64,000 nt of DNA, taken from positions 42,688 to 106,687 of the forward strand of contig JBBQXP010000002.1 in assembly GCA_038209555.1 (NCBI GenBank), given 5' to 3'. The stretch is from DASQGA01 sp038209555. GTDB taxonomy: Bacteria > Actinomycetota > Thermoleophilia > Gaiellales > Gaiellaceae. The notes under the pieces were generated by a model. The model searched no databases. It was not told where the DNA came from and was given only the letters and a program-made list of their open reading frames with translations. Below are positions 15,149-22,865 of the stretch, one piece after another (position 1 is the first letter of the stretch; the number at the start of each line of letters is the position of its first letter). A program made the position numbers and the translations under genes.

Positions 15149-15952
15149 GTGTGCGGAATCGCCGGATACAGCCTGAATCGCGAGAGCAGCCTCGATCGCA
15201 CTCTCACCGCGCAGGCTCTCCTGGCGGCAATCGCCGAGCGTGGCGCGGATGCCGTTGGGTACGCGTACCGCGGCCCCGGCCTCGGGCTTCAGGTCTCCAA
15301 GCAACGCTCCGGCGCCAGCGAGCTGCTCGGCTCCGTGAGCGTTCCAGCCGACGCCAGCCAGGTGCTCGTCCACGTACGGGACTACACGAAGGGTCACCCC
15401 TCACTCACGGCCAACAACCATCCCATTCGCCATGGCGCGGTCGTCGGGATCCACAACGGCATCATCGAGAACGACGAGGAGCTCTTCGACCAGCGCGGCT
15501 TTGAGCGCGCCGAGCCGGACATGACCGTCGACTCGGAGGTCATCTTCGCCCTCATGGAGGCCGAGAGAAACCGCGCACTTCCCCTCGAGGAGCTGTACGG
15601 GGCAATGGCGGCCGCCTGGGTCGACGAGCGGGTTCCGGACGTCCTCTTTCTCGCTCGAGGAGTCGGACGGCCACTCTGGATCGGGGAAGGACCGAACGAG
15701 ATCCTGTTCGCCTCGACGAGGGATGCACTCGAGCTCGCCGAGACGTACGCCAGGCTGAAGCTCCGCAAGCGCGCGGTGCCCGAGGGCTCGCTCCTGACCA
15801 TCGTCGAAGGACGCGCAGTCAAGACAGAAGCCTTCGAGCCAGACAGGAGCTTCCGGGAGGCCGACCCCCTCCCCTCCGTCCGCGCTCCCGAAGAGCGCGT
15901 CTCGTGCCTTCGACGCCTCGCGGTGCTTGCCGCAGCCGCAACGCACGCTTAG
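15149..15952 (+). CDS. Stand-alone class-II glutamine amidotransferase domain
   Basis: 267 residues. Translation from GTG puts the catalytic cysteine at residue 2 (MCGIAGYS), as in Ntn-type glutaminases after Met removal. Further motifs are VGIHNGIIEND and MTVDSEVIFALME, as in PurF and GlmS. No synthase domain (PRTase or SIS) follows; the protein ends in an Ala-rich tail. It therefore supplies ammonia to an unknown partner or acts as a regulator. GAAGGAG lies ~16 bases upstream. Known stand-alone relatives exist, but none with an assignable partner nearby. Confidence 0.82.
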   Translation: MCGIAGYSLNRESSLDRTLTAQALLAAIAERGADAVGYAYRGPGLGLQVSKQRSGASELLGSVSVPADASQVLVHVRDYTKGHPSLTANNHPIRHGAVVGIHNGIIENDEELFDQRGFERAEPDMTVDSEVIFALMEAERNRALPLEELYGAMAAAWVDERVPDVLFLARGVGRPLWIGEGPNEILFASTRDALELAETYARLKLRKRAVPEGSLLTIVEGRAVKTEAFEPDRSFREADPLPSVRAPEERVSCLRRLAVLAAAATHA

Positions 15953-15959
15953 CTCTTCG

Positions 15960-16643
15960 CTAATAAACCTTTCCGTCGGGGCCTACGCTGGCGCCCGAGG
16001 CCACCAGGCGCTCTCGAAGGAGGTACTGGAAGCTCGACCAGGCGCCGCGCCCGCGCTCGAACAGGCGGTACACCTGCCACTCGGTCAGCATCTGGGCATC
16101 CTCGCGGCGAGCCTCGGCCCAGTCGGCGAAGCGCGGGAGCCGCCCGAGGCGGCGTGCCAGCAGCTCGCCCTGTGCGAGCGCACGCTCCGCCCGATCCTCG
16201 GTGCTTGGGATGTCGAACCCGGCCTCGCGCAGGGCGTCGTTGAGCGAGCCGAACGTCTGCCAGAGGAGCGACTTCGATGGCGCGCTGCCGCGGCGCGTCG
16301 CGAGGTCCTGCCCGGTCGGGGGCCGCCCGAGCTCGTTTCCGAGCGCACGCAGCTGCTCGAGAAGCTCTTCCCGGGTCGCAAAGCGCCTAGCCGAAAGCCC
16401 TGCGAGTCGCTTGGCAGCGTTCCAGCTCCCGAAACGCCCGACGACGGTCTGAGGGTGAACCCCCGCCTCGGGATCATCCGTGAGATCCCGCATCGTCGGC
16501 GACCGGCCCAGCCGCTCCGCGCATTCCCTGAGCGCCGCGAGGATCTCCTCATCCGAGTATCGCCGGCGGAGTCCTGCACGAAAGCCCGCCAACGCAACGG
16601 GATCGATCTCCTGGAATGGGTCTAGCCTTGAGTTCCCGGTCAT
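15960..16643 (-). CDS. Orphan protein of homing-endonuclease-associated (HNH_repeat) modules
   Basis: 227 residues containing about three copies of a ~55-residue module (~29-83, 88-143, 152-211). Each carries a LGRxPTxxD-like start, and the first two end in FGSW/FGSL-N-A-xxxAG. This is the homing-endonuclease-associated repeat, a helix-turn-helix-like DNA-binding unit normally fused to HNH or LAGLIDADG nucleases. No nuclease domain is present in the protein or beside it. It may be a free-standing DNA-binding protein. The third copy is the weakest. Its stop faces that of the glutaminase gene, 7 bases apart. Confidence 0.75.
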   Translation of the reverse strand: MTGNSRLDPFQEIDPVALAGFRAGLRRRYSDEEILAALRECAERLGRSPTMRDLTDDPEAGVHPQTVVGRFGSWNAAKRLAGLSARRFATREELLEQLRALGNELGRPPTGQDLATRRGSAPSKSLLWQTFGSLNDALREAGFDIPSTEDRAERALAQGELLARRLGRLPRFADWAEARREDAQMLTEWQVYRLFERGRGAWSSFQYLLRERLVASGASVGPDGKVY

Positions 16644-16675
16644 ACGGTACGACCTTCCGGGAAGGATAGAGCAGA

Positions 16676-17521
16676 TTATGCGAGCTGCAAGTAGGAGAGC
16701 TCAGCGAGAAGCTGCCCCGCCTCCGACTCGACACCGGCGAGCTGCTCCAGCGTCAGATCGCGTCGAAAGCGGCCGACCGACTCGTCATGGGCGCCTCGAA
16801 GAGCCCGCGCGAGCCCGGGGACCGGTGCATCCAGGAAAACCGCCAGCTCGGCGGCGACCGCGTCCGGATCGGCCACCATGCGCTCGTACCGGATTTCGTG
16901 CGCTCGCTCGCCAAAGGAGCGGGCCGCCTGGACATACGCGCGCCACGCCCATGCCGCGCGCCGCGCGTCGGACGTCGTCCGGAACTCCTCCACGCGGGCC
17001 GGCTCGACCCAGAAGCGCGGCTCCGCTCCGTACGGAAGCCCTGCGTCGTCCCCTCCCCCCCGCCCCTGGCTCAGCCAGCCGCGATCGAGAAGCGAGCACA
17101 CCACGTCCCGCCCGTCCCGCACGATGTGGACAAAGCGCGCCGCGGGGAAGGCGAGCGCGGCAGCTTCGGCAACGAATACGGTCTCGGGCGTCTGCTCGAC
17201 CGCGCGCAAGCCGCCCACCAGGCCCAGCCGGCGCGCGACGGCCAGCGTCCGGCGGATTCTCGCAGCCGCAACCTCGGCAGGAAGCGCGACCAACTCGGGA
17301 ACGGAAGCCTTGTGCGGAGCGACCTCCCCGAGATCCACGAAACCCGGAAGCGAGCCGATCGAGCGTCCGAGGAACGTCGTTCCGGAGCGCGGCGAGCCGA
17401 CCACGAAGACAAGCCGATCGTCGAGCGGGCCCAGCCGGTCTCGGAGCGAGGGCCCACCGCGGCGCGCGAGTCGCCGGGCCGTGCGGAGATGGAGAACAGC
17501 ACTCGAGAGGGAGCCTGGCAC
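16676..17521 (-). CDS. Sulfotransferase-family protein
   Basis: 281 residues. The PAPS-binding loop VVGSPRSGTTFLGRSIG lies at ~35-52, and FVHIVRDGRDVVCSLLDRGW at ~130-150 matches the 3-phosphate-binding motif. The family transfers sulfate from PAPS to sugars, lipids or proteins. The acceptor cannot be predicted. GTG at 17521 is the first in-frame start after a stop; its purine-rich upstream sequence touches the start codon, so translation may begin poorly or further in. Confidence 0.8.
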   Translation of the reverse strand: MPGSLSSAVLHLRTARRLARRGGPSLRDRLGPLDDRLVFVVGSPRSGTTFLGRSIGSLPGFVDLGEVAPHKASVPELVALPAEVAAARIRRTLAVARRLGLVGGLRAVEQTPETVFVAEAAALAFPAARFVHIVRDGRDVVCSLLDRGWLSQGRGGGDDAGLPYGAEPRFWVEPARVEEFRTTSDARRAAWAWRAYVQAARSFGERAHEIRYERMVADPDAVAAELAVFLDAPVPGLARALRGAHDESVGRFRRDLTLEQLAGVESEAGQLLAELSYLQLA

Positions 17522-17548
17522 CCTCCCATCGTCTCAAAGCGCCCGCCC

Positions 17549-20290
17549 TCAGGCGGTTTCGAGGAGTTGCCCGAGCCGGGCGGTGTGCTCTGGCAGCGCA
17601 CCCTTTTCCAGCAGGCGCTCGAGTGCCGCGACGCAGCGGGGACAGAACTGAGTATCAGTGCCCTGCCGGAGCTCCTGGATTGCTTCGTGTGCGGGTCGGG
17701 CCGCGCGGTAGATGCGGGTGGTAAGCATGGAGTCGAGCGCGTCGGCGACGTGGATGATACGGGCGCCGAGAGGAATCTCCTCTCCGACGAGACCGTCCGG
17801 GTACCCGGTCCCGTCCCACCGCTCGTGATGGTGGCGGATGGCCGGCACGGCATCGTTCAGGAAGCCGAGCCGGTCGATGATGCGCGCACCTTCGTCGGCG
17901 TGACGCCGCATGAGCGCCCACTCCCCGGTCGTTAGGCTTGCCGGCTTCAGGAGAATGGCGTCGGGCACGGCCAGCTTCCCGATGTCGTGGAAGAGCGCGG
18001 CGTGGCCGAGGAGGTCGAGCTCCGGCCGCGAGAGTCGGAGCTCCCGCCCAATCGAGAGGGCGAGCTGCTGGACGCGGCGCGAGTGGCCGGCGGTATACGC
18101 ATCGCGGGCGTCAACGGTGGCCGAGAGGCTCTCCATGGCTGCAGTAGAGCGTTCGCGCAGGAGACGGTTCGCCTGCTCGAGCGAAGCGTTCTGGCTCCTG
18201 ATCGTCTCCGCTGCCTCACGGAGCTTGGAGGTGCTCTTCTGCGTGTGAGTCAGGTACGCAGCCATCGTCTTCCGCATCAGGAGAAGCGGCAGGACGAAGA
18301 CTGCGAGACTGTACAGCCCGATCGCCTCGTAGGCCAGTGCGATGGCGCCTGCAACAGCTCCGAAAGCGACGTAGTGCGGGAGGAGCCAGGAGAAACGCTC
18401 GTTCCAGACCGCTCGCCACCGCTCGTGGCCCTCGATCGCCATCGCCCCGCTGGTCAGACCGGTGTTGACGATGAAGTACGTGCCGCCGGCGACCAGGCCT
18501 GCGAAGGCGGTGAAGAGCGCGGCCAGCTTCCCGTTCGACCAGCCGTCGCCGATCGCGAAGACGCCGGCCGCGGTCAGAGACGCGAGGCAAAGCGCGCCGA
18601 TGTTGAACAGGACGTAGTGAACGGCCGGCCGGCTCGCGCTCCAGGCCACGACGGCCATCGTCACGGCGAGGGGCAAGGCAGCGCGCGGTCCGAAAAGCGC
18701 AACGCCTGCAAGCGCGCCGACGGCGCTCACCGAGATGGATCCGCCCTCGAGCTCGAGCGCGAGGGCCTGCCCGATCGCGACAGCAACCAGGACGGCGATC
18801 AGACCCGGGATCTCGCCGAAACCGTCCGCGATCAGGGCCATCAGCCCGAGGGCGATGCCCGTGACGCTGACGAGCGCGACCACAACCGCGAGCGGTAGGG
18901 AGAGGGCAAGGAAGCGGGGACCGGCCGTGATGTGGCGACGAGCCTCCTCCTGGCGACGCTCCTGCTCCGGCACGATCGGCATCGCGCGCGGAGCCGGTGC
19001 CGCGAACTCGGGATCCTCCGGCACCGAGGCGAGTCTGGCGCTTCGCTCTGCGGGGATGAGAAGAGGTTCGGAGCTCGCTCCGAGAGCGCGGTTTCGCCCC
19101 TGCAACTTGGCGCGATAGACCGCGAGGTCTGCCTGGTGGATGAGCTCGTTGACGTCGGAGCCGTCCTTTGGGAAGCTCGCGATTCCGAGCGACACGGTCG
19201 CCTTGATCGGCTCGTTCGACGTCTCGACCTCGAAGCGGGCTGCGGCCACCGCCCGCCGGATGCGCTCGGCGGTCTCCAGCGCCTGCTCCGGGCCCGTCTC
19301 CGGTAGGAGGATCGCGAACTCCTCGCCGCCGAAGCGCGCGGGCACGTCGTACTCGCGAAGCTGCATGCGGAAGATGTCCGCGACCCCTTTCAGAACTGCG
19401 TCGCCCGCAAGATGCCCGTAGGCGTTGTTGATGTCCCGGAGGAGATCGAGGTCGGCCATGATCACGGTCATCGGTCGCTGGAAGCGCTCGGCGCGGGTGA
19501 GCTCCTCCCTGAGCTCCGAAGCGAAATACCGCGCGTTGAAGAGACCGGTCTTCGGATCGACGCGGGCTTCTTCCTGGAGCGCCGGCACGCTGAGCGAGCG
19601 GTGGACCAGGAGGAGAGGAGCGACTGCGAAGGCGATCAGCCATGGATTGACGTGCCAGAAGGCCGCCACCGCGACCCCGAGGCAGGCGAGGACCGAGTCG
19701 GTTGTGAGCGATTCGAAGGTGAAGATCGAGAGCGGGCTGTGTCCGCGCGCGAGGTGCAGCATGATCGCGAAACCGACCTGGTTGACGAGCACGAAGACCA
19801 GGGCCGCGAGTGCTCCGGTGAGAGCCAAGGAGAGCCGCGGGTCTCCAATCGGCGAGTTGTCCGAGAAGAAGTGAACAGCGCCCCAGGTGGCCATCAGCGC
19901 GACCGTGAAGTTCAGGATGTTGAACGTCTGGATGTACCAGGGGTACCGAGTCTTTAGCCAGTCCGGAATGTGTGACACGAGCGCAAGCAGGGCCACGAAC
20001 TCGGGCGGCAGGAGAAGCGTGCCGGCAACGTAGAAGATCGCAGTCGTGTGGTAGATCTGGTTCCTCGTCGTCGTCACGACGAAGAGCTGCGCGAGGCTCG
20101 CTGCCAGGACGACCACCAGGAAGGTTCCCCACCCTCCTGTCTGCGTGTCGAGATGAAGCACGGGCGGCACGGCAACGCCGACGGCCAAGAGGGCCACCAG
20201 AGCCATGAAGGCCTTGGCGCGCGGCGGGAAGTCATCCCGCTTTCCCTCCGGGGCGGCGGGGTGCGTCGGAAGCTGAGTGACTTCTTCCAT
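17549..20290 (-). CDS. Membrane c-di-GMP enzyme: GGDEF plus HD-GYP with two membrane domains
   Basis: 913 residues in the order: membrane domain of ~6 helices (~27-220), GGDEF (~235-400), second membrane domain (~440-680), coiled coil (~685-710), HD-GYP (~712-910). The diguanylate cyclase site GGEEF is intact, with an RxxD inhibitory site (REYD) five residues before it. The phosphodiesterase site is also intact: HSRRV, HDIGK and HHERWDGTGYP. One chain could thus both make and degrade c-di-GMP. Near the end the usual TQFDP reads TQFCPRC, creating a CxxC pair. It could feed the RsiG-like protein encoded at 5214-5471. Confidence 0.92.
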   Translation of the reverse strand: MEEVTQLPTHPAAPEGKRDDFPPRAKAFMALVALLAVGVAVPPVLHLDTQTGGWGTFLVVVLAASLAQLFVVTTTRNQIYHTTAIFYVAGTLLLPPEFVALLALVSHIPDWLKTRYPWYIQTFNILNFTVALMATWGAVHFFSDNSPIGDPRLSLALTGALAALVFVLVNQVGFAIMLHLARGHSPLSIFTFESLTTDSVLACLGVAVAAFWHVNPWLIAFAVAPLLLVHRSLSVPALQEEARVDPKTGLFNARYFASELREELTRAERFQRPMTVIMADLDLLRDINNAYGHLAGDAVLKGVADIFRMQLREYDVPARFGGEEFAILLPETGPEQALETAERIRRAVAAARFEVETSNEPIKATVSLGIASFPKDGSDVNELIHQADLAVYRAKLQGRNRALGASSEPLLIPAERSARLASVPEDPEFAAPAPRAMPIVPEQERRQEEARRHITAGPRFLALSLPLAVVVALVSVTGIALGLMALIADGFGEIPGLIAVLVAVAIGQALALELEGGSISVSAVGALAGVALFGPRAALPLAVTMAVVAWSASRPAVHYVLFNIGALCLASLTAAGVFAIGDGWSNGKLAALFTAFAGLVAGGTYFIVNTGLTSGAMAIEGHERWRAVWNERFSWLLPHYVAFGAVAGAIALAYEAIGLYSLAVFVLPLLLMRKTMAAYLTHTQKSTSKLREAAETIRSQNASLEQANRLLRERSTAAMESLSATVDARDAYTAGHSRRVQQLALSIGRELRLSRPELDLLGHAALFHDIGKLAVPDAILLKPASLTTGEWALMRRHADEGARIIDRLGFLNDAVPAIRHHHERWDGTGYPDGLVGEEIPLGARIIHVADALDSMLTTRIYRAARPAHEAIQELRQGTDTQFCPRCVAALERLLEKGALPEHTARLGQLLETA

Positions 20291-20454
20291 CTACGTCGTT
20301 ATCGACCGATGTGCAGGCGGGAGTGAGAGCCCTCGACTCTGTCTCTCACGATCGCAGACGCCTGCTCGTCCCAACGCTCTCCTTCGCCGCGCATTTCGTG
20401 CACGGGCCGCAGTTACGCAGTTACGGGGAACGTACGTCCCCCACGCGAGCGCCA

Positions 20455-20530
20455 CGTCCCCCAATGGGGGTACCGCATTCCGTTTCCCCCCTTTCGGGGG
20501 AGGACAGAAAACGTCCCGCCGGGCGGGTGG
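20455..20530 (-). terminator. Hairpin cluster after the subtilase copies
   Basis: Three GC hairpins lie close together: CCCCC-AAT-GGGGG (20458-20470), CCCCC/GGGGG around a TTTC loop (20487-20500), and CCCGCC/GGCGGG near 20514-20527. On the minus strand the first met is followed by ACGTTTTC, terminator-like, and the second has a GAAA tetraloop. They end the minus-strand subtilase region and lie ~165 bases upstream of the GGDEF/HD-GYP start. Confidence 0.5.
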
Positions 20531-20549
20531 AGCCGGCCTGCTGCCGCGG

Positions 20550-20835
20550 TCAGAAGCAACGGAAGAAGGATGCCTTGCCGGCGCTGTCACGGGCAACGAA
20601 ATTGTTCAGAGCGGCATTGGGTTGTTCGGAGCCGCAGCCGCGTTGGCCGCCGCTGCATTGACCTCGCCGGTGCCGGCCGCCATCAGGTTCTCGTACCACG
20701 GAGCGACCGAGCTCGCGGTCTGCATGGGGGCACCCTTCACCTGGTCGGGCGTCCAACTCGGATGGCGCGCCAGGACCTGGGTGGCAATGCCCGCGACAAC
20801 CGGGCTCGCGAATGAGGTGCGAGAGATTACCTAAG
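20550..20835 (-). pseudogene. Decayed C-terminal fragment of a second subtilase
   Basis: Minus-strand translation gives RTSFASPVVAGIATQVLAR, then WTPDQVKGAPMQTAS, clearly parallel to SGTSFSAPVVAGAAAQVLAR and WTPDQVKGALMQTAN of the neighbouring intact subtilase. The catalytic-Ser segment is preceded by a stop. A frameshift near 20610-20625 splits it from the in-register tail NAALNNFVARDSAGKASFF, which then ends. It has no Trp-Gly tail. It begins about 13 bases after the stop of the intact gene, so a partial tandem duplication followed by decay is likely. Confidence 0.8.
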
Positions 20836-20847
20836 GACGTGTCGGCA

Positions 20848-22719
20848 TCAGGCCCCGGGGAAGAGCGTGCCCCAGGCGGAGCCGGACGCCGTGCCCCAGG
20901 CAGAGCCCCAAGCAGAGCCCCAAGCGGAGCCCCAAGCGTAGGTACCCCACGCCGTGCCCCAGGCGGAGCCCCAAGCAGAGCCCCAGGCGCTGCCCCAGGC
21001 CGTGCCCCAGGCCGTGCCGGTGGCGGTGGCGAGCGACGGGTCGCCGCCCCAAAGCACCGACCCCCAGGCCGAGCCCCAGGCGTATGAGCCCCAAGCCGAG
21101 CCCCAGGCCGAGCCCCAGGCCTGTCCGGCGGCAGACGAACCCCAGGCGGTCGGATCCGCGATGACGTCCTTCGCCCAAGCTTCGGCGTTGAAGCTCTTCT
21201 TGCCGCTCGGATCGCTCCCGACGTAGGCGCTCAAGGCTGCGTTCGGATTGATCGGTGTGCCCACCCTAGAAGCTGAGTACGCGTCGAGCTCACCTGCGCC
21301 CGCAGCACCCTGCGGCGTGGCGGCCGCGACCGGATTTGCCGTCTGCATGAGGGCGCCCTTGACCTGGTCGGGTGTCCAACCCGGACGGCGTGCGAGGACC
21401 TGCGCGGCCGCACCGGCAACGACGGGAGCGGAGAACGATGTGCCCGACAGGCGAAGGTAGCCCGGGGCGACGAGGTTGGCTGCGTAGGTCTGGGTAAGCA
21501 GGGAGCCCACTGGCGCCGGCGCGATCATGTACCGGCCAGGTGCGACGATGTCGGGCCGCGCGAAGCCGTCGTAGCTCCGCCCGTACCCGGAGAAAGCTGC
21601 AACCGTATCGTCGCCGGTCGCGCTCGTGTTCTTCGTCTCCGTCGCCCCGACGACGATGATGAACGGATCGTTCGCCGGCGCGTAGTCCATCCGTACCGGC
21701 CCGCCGATGTTGCCGGAAGCCGCGACGACGACCACACCGTTGAACCAGAGCTGTTCGAGCGCCTGGTCGAGCGGGTCGTTCACGAAGCTCGAAGGGGATC
21801 CGGACAGAAGCGAGAGATTCACGACGCGGATACCGTAGGCGTCCTTGTTCGCGAGCACCCACTGTGCAGCCGCGACCACGTCGGAAACGAGCGATTCGTT
21901 GTTCCCGTTGGCCGTGCGAACCGAGACGATGCTCGACTCGGGCGCAGCGCCGGGATAGTTGTTCGGGTAGCCAGATCCTGCACCGGCAGCGAGGCCGGCG
22001 ACCATCGTTCCGTGCCCAAACTGGTCGCCGAGCGCAAGGGGGTCGAGGCTCGAGAGATTGACCTGCTTGACGACCCTCCCGGAGAAGTCGAGCTTCGTCC
22101 GGTCGACGCCCGAGTCGATGATCGCGATCGTCGGGGTCTGTCGATTGCTGACGCCATTCCAGAGCGAGTCGGTGCCGGTCGTCTGGGCCCAGACGTTCGG
22201 GTCCCGCGACGTGAGCGCGGTTCCGACCATGCGCGAGTCGCGCGTGATCGACTCCACGTACGGGCTCTTGGCGAGTGCCAACAGGTGGCCGCCCGTCAGG
22301 GTCACCGCGGCGCCTGTGATAATCCCGAGCCGCTTTCGAAGCGTTCCCTTGGCCTTGACGGCGCTCTCGAGTGAGCGTTGTGTGCTCGAGCCCTGGACGA
22401 CGACGCGGAACTTCCTGCCCGGATGAGCTCTGGCGTCAGCGCGCAGGGCGGGGTCGACGAACGCTCCAGCCACGCTCTGAGCGTCCGGGCCTTTGCCTCC
22501 CTGGCCTTGACTTCCCTGCCCGGGTGAGCTGGCGGGCCTCTTCTCGGCGGTCGCGGCAACGGGAACAGCGGTCAGGGCGACGAGAGCGATGAGAAGAGTC
22601 GCGAAACCGCGGCCTCCCTTGCCCCAAAGCGCGCTCGAGCGCGAATCGCCGCCCGAGCCCTTGCCCCAGAGGGCGCTCGATCGAGTCTGGTTCTTCTCCG
22701 AATCACGGTTGTGCCGCAA
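20848..22719 (-). CDS. Secreted subtilisin-like S8 protease with Trp-Gly repeat tail
   Basis: About 623 residues. The N-terminus holds two SSALWGKG copies, then a hydrophobic export segment (FATLLIALVALTAVPVAATA), an inhibitor-like propeptide and an S8 domain. The catalytic triad is intact: IIDSGVD, HGTMVAGL and GTSFSAPVVAG. The last ~105 residues are AWGS/AWGT repeats. The TTG at 22719 was chosen because GGAGAAGGG lies nine bases before it; an ATG at 22806 would add 29 residues. The protein should act outside the cell. A broken second copy follows, and the divergent murT gene begins 146 bases away. Confidence 0.88.
   Translation of the reverse strand: MRHNRDSEKNQTRSSALWGKGSGGDSRSSALWGKGGRGFATLLIALVALTAVPVAATAEKRPASSPGQGSQGQGGKGPDAQSVAGAFVDPALRADARAHPGRKFRVVVQGSSTQRSLESAVKAKGTLRKRLGIITGAAVTLTGGHLLALAKSPYVESITRDSRMVGTALTSRDPNVWAQTTGTDSLWNGVSNRQTPTIAIIDSGVDRTKLDFSGRVVKQVNLSSLDPLALGDQFGHGTMVAGLAAGAGSGYPNNYPGAAPESSIVSVRTANGNNESLVSDVVAAAQWVLANKDAYGIRVVNLSLLSGSPSSFVNDPLDQALEQLWFNGVVVVAASGNIGGPVRMDYAPANDPFIIVVGATETKNTSATGDDTVAAFSGYGRSYDGFARPDIVAPGRYMIAPAPVGSLLTQTYAANLVAPGYLRLSGTSFSAPVVAGAAAQVLARRPGWTPDQVKGALMQTANPVAAATPQGAAGAGELDAYSASRVGTPINPNAALSAYVGSDPSGKKSFNAEAWAKDVIADPTAWGSSAAGQAWGSAWGSAWGSYAWGSAWGSVLWGGDPSLATATGTAWGTAWGSAWGSAWGSAWGTAWGTYAWGSAWGSAWGSAWGTASGSAWGTLFPGA
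20863..21160 (-). repeat. 12-bp-period coding repeat (Trp-Gly tail)
   Basis: Tandem copies of a GCC-TGG-GGC-TCC-like unit encode AWGS/AWGT. The protein tail has 18 Trp-Gly pairs, mostly four residues apart, interrupted once by a short non-repeat segment (GGDPSLATATG). The near-identical units make the tract prone to slippage and to assembly error. Confidence 0.88.
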
Positions 22720-22865
22720 GAGGTGGTTCCCTTCTCCGTCGCTTGGACGGGCGCAGTGGAAGGTGTTCGCAGACCGCAAACTAGGCTGGTCCCGCGTTTC
22801 CCTCATCCCCCTTTTGCGTGAGAGTGGGCACAGTTCCCCCCGGAGGGAGTCTCTAGACTGACTTC

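Noticed and set aside
20860..21230. Plus-strand Pro/Gln/Ala-rich open frames
   Set aside because: They are the complement of the Trp-Gly repeat coding tract of the subtilase and have no start context.
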